Assembly: GCA_036402075.1 (NCBI GenBank)
Contig: DASWTP010000151.1
Coordinates: 1-64,000, forward strand
Direction: 5' to 3'
From: Chryseosolibacter sp036402075
GTDB taxonomy: Bacteria; Bacteroidota; Bacteroidia; Cytophagales; Cyclobacteriaceae
DNA length: 64,000 nt
Made by a program: the position numbers and the translations under genes. Under the pieces are notes generated by a model, which had not been told where the DNA came from, made no database searches, and worked only from the letters and a program-made list of their open reading frames with translations. Shown piece after piece: positions 35,970 to 42,304 of the stretch. The first letter of the stretch is position 1. Each line of letters opens with the position of its first letter.

Positions 35970-36250
35970 ATGATTGTCACGTTCAAGTCGGAAGCGCTCA
36001 AGGCGTTGTTTTTGTCACGTCAGACTACGAAACTCCCCCTGAGCGGATTGAGAAACTTAAAGGCATTCTATTTATGATCAATTCCACTGTTGATGTTGGC
36101 GACCTGAGGATTCCTGCATTCCGATTGCACGTTTTAAAAGCCCCACCCTCTCGAGGATTTTATTCCATTGACGTAACTGCGAATTATCGAATTGTTTTCC
36201 GAATTGAACACGGAAAGGTTTATGACGTTGACTATGTTGACACTCACTAA
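35970..36250 (+). pseudogene. higB: HigB-type toxin gene with a frameshift
   Basis: ATG at 35970 opens MIVTFKSEALKALF, the usual N-terminus of a RelE/HigB toxin, but this frame stops near 36074. From about 36011 the -1 frame continues as FVTSDYETPPERIEKLKGILF, then LRIPAFRLHVLKA, FYSIDVTANYRIVFRIEHGKVYDVDYVDTH and TAA at 36250, a complete HigB body. Joining the two frames gives 93 aa, the family length. The break falls in a run of five T (36009-36013), consistent with loss of one T; assembly error or a programmed slip are alternatives. HigA follows 9 bp downstream. Confidence 0.75.
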
Positions 36251-36259
36251 TGCAGATCT

Positions 36260-36565
36260 ATGAAGAAGCTGATCCAGAATAATCCACCGCACCCGGGCAA
36301 AGTGCTTTGCGAATATTATTTGAAACCGCTGGGAATGAACATAACAGAAGCATCGGTGAGGTTTTTGATTACAAGACCCAATCTCTCGTCAATTGTCAAT
36401 CAAAAATCTGGCATCTCGGCAGTGATGGCGTTAAAGCTGGCCAAGGCTTTCAAAACCACTCCTCAATACTGGATGAATCTTCAGGGCAATTATGATCTGT
36501 GGCAGGCGACTAAAACAACCGAGGAGGTCTTAAAAAAAGTTCAGGAGCCCACTAGAAAACAATAG
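36260..36565 (+). CDS. higA: HigA-family antitoxin
   Basis: This 101-aa XRE-type DNA-binding antitoxin has the HigA pattern: NNPPHPGKVLCEYYLKPLGMNITEASVRFLITRPNLSSIVNQKSGISAVMALKLAKAFKTTPQYWMNLQGNYDLWQA. It would bind HigB and repress its own operon. The order toxin then antitoxin is the standard higBA arrangement. Here the antitoxin is intact while the toxin is frameshifted, so the module may be inactive. Confidence 0.92.
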   Translation: MKKLIQNNPPHPGKVLCEYYLKPLGMNITEASVRFLITRPNLSSIVNQKSGISAVMALKLAKAFKTTPQYWMNLQGNYDLWQATKTTEEVLKKVQEPTRKQ

Positions 36566-36604
36566 ATATTTATTTTGGCAAGGAGACCATTCAAAAAAGA
36601 GAAA

Positions 36605-36766
36605 TTATTTTTTGGGACGCTTTGGAAGGCCAGCGACCTTCAGTATGCGTTCGCCCTCTTCCATTTTTCCTTTGAACGCATGAGGGGGCACGGTTATAGA
36701 TCCAACGGTAAGTTTCGGAGAATCAGATACCCACTGTTCGAACTTCGTTGAAGTTTTATTTTTCAT
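36605..36766 (-). CDS. 53-aa protein translationally coupled to DUF6934
   Basis: This 53-codon gene overlaps the DUF6934 stop by ATGA (36763-36766). The product reads MKNKTSTKFEQWVSDSP, then KLTVGSITVPPHAFKGKMEE and GERILKVAGLPKRPKK. It is soluble, basic at the C-terminus and has no membrane segment. I do not recognise a named family. The exact overlap with DUF6934 supports it as a real, co-translated partner. Confidence 0.65.
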   Translation of the reverse strand: MKNKTSTKFEQWVSDSPKLTVGSITVPPHAFKGKMEEGERILKVAGLPKRPKK

Positions 36767-37221
36767 AATTTAAAGATACGACTATTTTTTTTGAATAAGA
36801 TAGGCGGAATACGGTCGATTCGACTCGAAAACTTCCCAGTGATTGTCCAGCAACCCATAAACGTGAAATGCACCTTCGTCTCTTTTTGATGCAACGACAG
36901 CATCCTTCTAAATAATCGTGTTCGGCTTTCGGTAAAGCCTTGGATAAACACAGATGCGGTTGGATAGCGATCAAAAAAGCTGAGCAACGACATACCAACA
37001 GCTCGAGAAATTTGGGGTAGATCATGATTATCAGAAATTGCGCTATCGTCAAAAAATCCATCTGGAGTTGCATCACCCATTCCATGGTTAAACACATTAG
37101 GCGCGTTTTCAAAAGCTCGATAAATGATTTTTTTTTCGATGCTCCCTCTCGGGCCGTGGCTTGTGAACGTGTACTCCAGCCCAATGTCAGATGCCAGCGG
37201 GCGATACTGTTTTTTACTCAT
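36763..37221 (-). CDS. DUF6934 family protein
   Basis: This 152-aa protein fits the DUF6934 pattern common in Bacteroidota: YTFTSHGPRGSIEKKIIYRAFENAPNVFNHGMGD, then DDSAISDNHDLPQISRAVGMSLLSFFDRYPTASVFIQGFTESRTRLFRRMLS. The RTRLFRR segment is the most conserved part. The function is unknown. It is followed by a 53-aa gene in ATGA overlap and lies beside higBA, so a defence or stress role is possible but not shown. A second open frame over the same DNA is a shadow. Confidence 0.75.
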   Translation of the reverse strand: MSKKQYRPLASDIGLEYTFTSHGPRGSIEKKIIYRAFENAPNVFNHGMGDATPDGFFDDSAISDNHDLPQISRAVGMSLLSFFDRYPTASVFIQGFTESRTRLFRRMLSLHQKETKVHFTFMGCWTITGKFSSRIDRIPPILFKKNSRIFKL

Positions 37222-37317
37222 TATGCTTGCAATCTAGATTCACCTGCATCTTTGGGTGGAACTATGAATTGCGATGGACGCCATCAAGACATCAAAAGCA
37301 TTTGTTTATTTTGTTGC

Positions 37318-39444
37318 CTAAATCATGATCTTTGACGTAGCCAATGGCAGCAAGACATAAAACTCGGTATGTCCCTCAGGGCTAGTTTTAAGATTCACAG
37401 AGCCTCCAAGTTTTTCGGTAGCCGTTTTGGTGATGTATAGTCCGATGCCACCAGTCTCGGACCGTTCAGACGCGCGGGAAAACATTTGGAAGATCTTGCC
37501 CGGATGAACCTCGCTGATGCCGATACCATTGTCGATAACACGAATACGGACGTGGCTGTCTTCCTGCGTGACGCTGATCTCAACGAATGGCTCAACGCGT
37601 TGTGAATCGTTGTAGAACTTGATGGCATTGTCGATCAGGTTTTCAAAAATAATGCGCACAAATTCTTTGTCGGAATAGTATTCAATGCCCGGATCGATAT
37701 TCTTCTTGATCTTCAGTCGCAAGGGTAACCCTTTCTTCTTCTCCAGTAAGAGAACGTCATTGACAATCGTATCAAAGTCGATGAGGTCTTGCGCAAGTGC
37801 CGAGTTGTTGATCTGGTTCACGATCAGGAGACGAGTGAGGATCGTGTTAAGTTTCTCCGCGGTGATGTCAAGTTTCTTCAGGTAGTTAAGCGCAAGTGGA
37901 TCTTTGACATCCATCAGCGCTACGTTACACATTCCTTTGAGACTGGCCAGCGGTCCGCGAATATCGTGTGATGTTTTATAGATGAAGTTATCCAGTTCAT
38001 CATTCACGCGAAGCAACGATTCGTTCGCTTTCTGAAGCTCCGTGTTCTTCTCTTTGAGTTCCCGGTCGAGATTGTAATTTGAGCTTAAGAGTTGTCTATT
38101 CTGGTCTTCGATGATCGCCTTGGCATCACTAAGGGCCAGGTTTACCTTTTTGCGCACGCGGTTTGTGCGGAAGAGGACAAAAATCAGTAAAGCAGCCAGC
38201 AAGGCAATGATGACGATGGCAAAGTTCAGATGGCGTTGGCGCTCGATCACCTCATCTTTGTCAGCTATCACTTTCAGGTTTTCCCTTTCAGCATATTTGG
38301 TTTGCACTTTCGCAAGACCACTGATCAGATCCTTACTGTAAATGCTGTCATTAAGCGTAATGTATTTGTTTTGATACAGTGCGGCCTTTTCAAAATCCTT
38401 GAGTTGCACATAAACAATCGAATATTGTCTATAAAGGTCGATCAGTAACTCGTTATAGTGAGTAGCAACGATCAGACTGTCTGCGGATTTCAGCGCATTG
38501 ATTGCAAGCTGAGTTTGGTTGCGTTCGATATTTACGCGGGCGAGAGCAAGAAGGTTCTCACCCATAAACCTTGTGTTACCGGTTGCTTTTGCAAAACGCA
38601 ATGACTCCCGGAGATGCGAAACGGCTTCATCATATTTTTTTTGTCCAAGTTTCGAGTTTCCCAGTCCAAAGTTCCCTTCCACCTTGATCAGCGCACTGCA
38701 ATTTGCTCCGCAGGCGGAAAACGCCTTTTCAAAATTTCGATCGGCCTCCACATAATCCTGCAGCTGATTGTAGCAAAGACCTATGTTAATGTATAATCTA
38801 TCGATATCGAATTGCGTCCCACTTTCGATTTTGTAGGCGAGGGAAGTCTTATAATACTGCAATGCACGAATGAAATCCGATAATTTAAAGTAGACCAGCC
38901 CGATATTATTCAGCACCATACTGGTCTCGCCCTTGTTTCCCTGAGACTCAAGCAGATCAAGCGCGGTCAAATAAAACTCAAGTGCTTTTTCATAGTTGGC
39001 CTGGTATTGATAAGTGATGGCAATACCGTTGAGGCAATTGGTGTATTCTTTAAAAATATCTTGGGCGTTGAGATGACGTCTTCCGATTACCAATCCTTCA
39101 GAAAACGAGGTTATTGAGGCAGCAAAATTGTCCATTCTTCGGTATGCCTGCCCCTTTAAACGGAAGCCCTTCACTATCCTGAAGGTGTCACCATAACTCA
39201 ATGCATTTTCATGGGCATCGATGGCAAATTGAAGTGATGCGTTGTTGTCTTTATTCGCATTTTCGAGGGCTAGCTGAAAGAGGATGTCTGAACGCCCGGG
39301 GCCAATGGCTTTTTCGAGGGCCGATAGCAGCGAGTCAACCTTAACTTGATTCTGTCCGCGAACCGCCATGCAGCTACAAAGGATCAAAACCAATGCCCCC
39401 AATGCTCGACCTGATTTTTCGAACTTAGAATTTATAAAGTACAC
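37318..39444 (-). CDS. TPR-containing sensor histidine kinase
   Basis: This 708-aa protein has an N-terminal signal/anchor, TPR repeats at about 90-365 (for example NGIAITYQYQANYEKALEFYLTALDLLES), one membrane helix at 406-425, a coiled coil at 430-485 and a HisKA/HATPase core. The phosphoacceptor is His493 in TSHDIRGPLASLKG; ATP-binding motifs are NLIDNAIKFY, DNGIGI and GGIGLYITKTATEKLGG. The TPR part would be periplasmic and may sense a protein or peptide. No response regulator is adjacent. It is divergent from three micro-ORFs. Confidence 0.93.
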   Translation of the reverse strand: MYFINSKFEKSGRALGALVLILCSCMAVRGQNQVKVDSLLSALEKAIGPGRSDILFQLALENANKDNNASLQFAIDAHENALSYGDTFRIVKGFRLKGQAYRRMDNFAASITSFSEGLVIGRRHLNAQDIFKEYTNCLNGIAITYQYQANYEKALEFYLTALDLLESQGNKGETSMVLNNIGLVYFKLSDFIRALQYYKTSLAYKIESGTQFDIDRLYINIGLCYNQLQDYVEADRNFEKAFSACGANCSALIKVEGNFGLGNSKLGQKKYDEAVSHLRESLRFAKATGNTRFMGENLLALARVNIERNQTQLAINALKSADSLIVATHYNELLIDLYRQYSIVYVQLKDFEKAALYQNKYITLNDSIYSKDLISGLAKVQTKYAERENLKVIADKDEVIERQRHLNFAIVIIALLAALLIFVLFRTNRVRKKVNLALSDAKAIIEDQNRQLLSSNYNLDRELKEKNTELQKANESLLRVNDELDNFIYKTSHDIRGPLASLKGMCNVALMDVKDPLALNYLKKLDITAEKLNTILTRLLIVNQINNSALAQDLIDFDTIVNDVLLLEKKKGLPLRLKIKKNIDPGIEYYSDKEFVRIIFENLIDNAIKFYNDSQRVEPFVEISVTQEDSHVRIRVIDNGIGISEVHPGKIFQMFSRASERSETGGIGLYITKTATEKLGGSVNLKTSPEGHTEFYVLLPLATSKIMI

Positions 39445-39582
39445 AGGTTAGGTATAAAAAATTATTACGCGTTACAGTTGATAGCGACCGTGCATCTTTG
39501 AACTGTCATTTACGACCAATAAAAATAGTCGAAAAGATAGAATTATACTAAGCCAAATTTTAAACTTTTAACCTAGACCACA

Positions 39583-39717
39583 ATGAAAAGATTATTCTAC
39601 GTCCTTCTGGTTGCCTTTGCCGCCAGCCTAACAATTACCTCTTGTACCGAAGAGCAAGTTGAGCCGCAAAATACTACGTATCCGAATTCTGGCGGAGGCA
39701 CCAGTGAAAATCCTTAA
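39583..39717 (+). CDS. Micro-lipoprotein 1 (44 aa)
   Basis: A 44-codon gene encodes a lipoprotein precursor: basic start MKRLFYVLLVAFAASLTITSC with lipobox ITSC, then a 24-residue mature part, TEEQVEPQNTT followed by YPNSGGGTSENP. It is paired with a near-identical tandem copy at 39771. The mature peptides share 23 identical residues from the Cys, yet 13 of those 23 codons differ, all silently. Acidic residues right after the Cys resemble the lipoprotein export signals described in Flavobacteriia, so surface exposure is possible. Function unknown. Confidence 0.8.
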   Translation: MKRLFYVLLVAFAASLTITSCTEEQVEPQNTTYPNSGGGTSENP

Positions 39718-39770
39718 TCACCAAACCGAACACATTAACCACTTACCGAAACCAATTTATCTTCTAAACC

Positions 39771-39908
39771 ATGAAAAAAATATTCTACATCCTGTTAATC
39801 GCGTTTTCTACAAGTGTGACCATCACAGCCTGCACTGAAGAGCAAGTTGAGCCGCAAAACACAACTTATCCAAATTCAGGTGGCGGTACGAGCGAGAATG
39901 GAGGTTAA
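39771..39908 (+). CDS. Micro-lipoprotein 2 (45 aa)
   Basis: The tandem copy begins 53 bp after the first. The signal MKKIFYILLIAFSTSVTITAC differs conservatively from copy 1, with lipobox ITAC. The mature part is TEEQVEPQNTT followed by YPNSGGGTSENGG; only the last one or two residues differ from copy 1. Conservation of the peptide despite many silent changes shows that it is translated and constrained. No family is recognised. Confidence 0.8.
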   Translation: MKKIFYILLIAFSTSVTITACTEEQVEPQNTTYPNSGGGTSENGG

Positions 39909-39957
39909 TGCCGAATCGTATCTACTTAATAAGATCTACTTACTTAAACTTACTTAT

Positions 39958-40113
39958 ATGAAAATCAAGATGACTTTGCTACTCATTGTTACAGCGATCG
40001 CAACGCTTTCATTCACCTATGTTGCTACACAAAACGAAAAGCCTGCGTCTGCTCCCAGTGCTCAAGCTTCGCATAATGAAGCCGTTGGTGGCCTGGTGTC
40101 AGAAGAAAACTAG
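39958..40113 (+). CDS. Small exported or membrane-anchored protein (51 aa)
   Basis: The third micro-ORF encodes a signal-like helix (MKIKMTLLLIVTAIATLSFTY) and a short tail with NEKPASAPSAQASHNEAVGG and LVSEEN. Unlike its neighbours it lacks a lipobox Cys. It follows micro-lipoprotein 2 by 49 bp on the same strand, so cotranscription is likely. The frame is open further upstream, but this ATG fits the signal peptide. Confidence 0.6.
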   Translation: MKIKMTLLLIVTAIATLSFTYVATQNEKPASAPSAQASHNEAVGGLVSEEN

Positions 40114-40566
40114 GTCTACAGGCGATCTGATCAGTGACCTTGGTTGACGATGATTTACGGGGCCTTTCATAGTAAGGGTGCGATTATTAATGCCTCTCAA
40201 GGCTATACGAAATCAGGCTTTTCGTTCAGTAAAGGTGTCGTCCAGGTACTGGCGCGTTTAACCCCGCAGCTGCCGATAGCTCCGGGATTGGCCAGACGCG
40301 AAGACTGATACCCCGTAAATAGTAACTAGTCCGATCACGGCCGCCCGCGAAAGTGAAGTAAGCAAGCTACTTAAAGTGTTACTTTAATAGTACTTTTCTA
40401 CTATTGTTGGACAAAACCTTACATGGGTTTATACCGCACTTTCGGGTATTTTTGGGAAAAAAGTGCTGTTTTCCGGGGTAAATTCAGGTAATTACTTGAA
40501 ACCCCTACACTCCGTGCAATTTGACGCTAAAAGCCGCAACCTAACGTGGTTACCTGCTGCTTAACG
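40114..40566. other. 453-bp intergenic region, no supported gene
   Basis: The gap between the micro-ORFs and the convergent esterase gene holds no gene I can support. A 52-codon ATG frame at 40150-40308 exists, but it has no recognisable features. Several TACTTT/AGTACT-like short repeats occur around 40370-40410. It may contain terminators for both sides, but none is textbook. Confidence 0.3.
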
Positions 40567-42180
40567 TCAATTTTGGATCATAAGTCGCTCAACAACTTGT
40601 CGGGTTCCGAACCTCACCCGCAGTAAATAAACTCCATCCGCAAGCCCACCAGGTATCGTTACATCGGCTTGACCGCTGCCGTCAATTCCTTGAATAGAAT
40701 CATCAAAGCGCGTTCGACCCAACTGATCAATCAGTTCTATTTTGAGATCGCCATGGCCTCCTGCCTGGATCTGCAAATGAATATTGTCCGAACGTGTCGG
40801 ATTGGGATATACAGAAACTTTCAACTCTTCTTCTGCAGATTCAACAACTTCTGCTTCCTCAACGCTTGCCATGGTTGTTGTTGTCGTTTCGCTGATCGTA
40901 ATGGGTGCTGACCACTTGTTCCATTGAGAAGCTGTTGGCGCAGACGTGATCCGCGAAAAGCGCGCACGATATGTACCCGGTGTCGTCACCGTGTATGTGT
41001 TACTGGAGGCTCCGGAAATAATCACTCCGTTTCTCTCCCATTGATAAGCAAAAAAACCTTCTGCCAGCATCAGTTTTGGATACTGACTCTTACTCTTGAT
41101 GATGGTAGTAATTCCTTTGTACGGGTGAAGATTCGCTTTGTTTTTTGACTTCATCCACGAAAAGAAATCAGCTTCTGCGTATGCTTTGTTCCATACAATG
41201 TGGCCCGTTGAAGAGTATACAGTATACCGTGGAGTGGCGCCTGCGCTCTTAAACTTGTTGACAATATTCTGAGTGAACGATGGTGTAGGGTTCGTGTCGG
41301 TGCCGCCCTGGAAAATCCAAAGCGGAATATGCGCTACCTTATTTTGCTGATTGTGCTTGAAGATGTACGCAGCCTCCGTGACCGCTGACATAGGCAGCGC
41401 TGCGGCAAACAACCATGGAGCGCGCTTGATCGCCTGGTAAACGGCATACCCACCGATCGACAACCCGTGAATGTAGATCCGGTTTGGATCGATTTTGTAT
41501 TTTTCCTGCAGCAAGCGGACAACGCGAATCATGTCCTGTACGTTCAGCGAGTCCCATATGTTCATCATTTGCGGCATCAAAACGAAACCCTGAAATGCCC
41601 GGGACGCTAGCGTTGGGTCATTCGGCAATTTTGTTCCTGCCAGAGTGCGTGCATCCAGGTGTTGCTTTCCACCGATGCTGACATGGTGATCGTTGTTCAA
41701 AAGCTTGTGGGTACTTGTCTTTGGCGCTGCAGGTGAATTAACATTTGGGTCATACGAGAAATTAGAATGATAGCACGCATTGTAATAACAGTTCCCACGT
41801 TCAACCGCTCCATGCATAATTACAATGAGCGGATAGCCTTCCGCGTACGTAGCCTGGTAGTTGTTTGGTTTCAGAAGTCGATAATTGAGTACAAACTTAT
41901 CGCTGGTTCCATTTTTCCATCGCAGGTGTCCTTGCGTGTAGGGAGATGAATCCCAGCTGGTCATATCAAGGTAAGAATTCGTTCGTACCCCAGGTGAGCT
42001 CTCCCGAAACGCGAAAGTCTGATTTTCGAGAAGGTAATAGTAATTTGTGCTGGTGATCCTCGTTCGAAGATCGAGCGTTCCGTAAGGCATTGAAGTGCTG
42101 AAGATGTAGTTTGACTTGACTTGCGTGAAGGCAACCAGCGAGCCAAAGCACAACGCAATAACCGTAAAGATTTTTTTCAT
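40567..42180 (-). CDS. Secreted esterase-like protein with type IX sorting domain
   Basis: This 537-aa exported protein has a signal peptide (MKKIFTVIALCFGSLVAFTQ), an alpha/beta hydrolase domain of the PHB-depolymerase/feruloyl-esterase type with Ser241 in HGLSIGGYA, a candidate Asp in FQGGTDTNP near 292 and His in YSSTGHIVWNKAYAEADFF near 327. An Ig-like segment (YQWERNGVIISGASSNTYTV) follows, then a type A T9SS C-terminal domain starting VSVYPNPTRSDNIHL and ending VERLMIQN. It would be exported to the surface or medium to cleave esters, probably in polysaccharide or polyester use (inference). Confidence 0.88.
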   Translation of the reverse strand: MKKIFTVIALCFGSLVAFTQVKSNYIFSTSMPYGTLDLRTRITSTNYYYLLENQTFAFRESSPGVRTNSYLDMTSWDSSPYTQGHLRWKNGTSDKFVLNYRLLKPNNYQATYAEGYPLIVIMHGAVERGNCYYNACYHSNFSYDPNVNSPAAPKTSTHKLLNNDHHVSIGGKQHLDARTLAGTKLPNDPTLASRAFQGFVLMPQMMNIWDSLNVQDMIRVVRLLQEKYKIDPNRIYIHGLSIGGYAVYQAIKRAPWLFAAALPMSAVTEAAYIFKHNQQNKVAHIPLWIFQGGTDTNPTPSFTQNIVNKFKSAGATPRYTVYSSTGHIVWNKAYAEADFFSWMKSKNKANLHPYKGITTIIKSKSQYPKLMLAEGFFAYQWERNGVIISGASSNTYTVTTPGTYRARFSRITSAPTASQWNKWSAPITISETTTTTMASVEEAEVVESAEEELKVSVYPNPTRSDNIHLQIQAGGHGDLKIELIDQLGRTRFDDSIQGIDGSGQADVTIPGGLADGVYLLRVRFGTRQVVERLMIQN

Positions 42181-42304
42181 AGCGTGTCGTTAGTAGTACA
42201 AGGAACACGCTGTGAGCGAAAATTTCTATTCCTGATGCAATCGTTGGAATACAAATGCCAATCGCCTCAACCGGAGTTGAAAATTCCTCAAGTCAGGTAA
42301 GCTG

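Noticed and set aside
36756..37184. 142-aa open frame overlapping DUF6934 on the same strand
   Set aside because: The DUF6934 frame has a recognisable family pattern and is coupled to the next gene; this one has neither.
40150..40308. 52-aa ATG frame in the gap after the micro-lipoproteins
   Set aside because: The product has no signal, helix or family resemblance, and the surrounding DNA shows no coding support. Left as unassigned.
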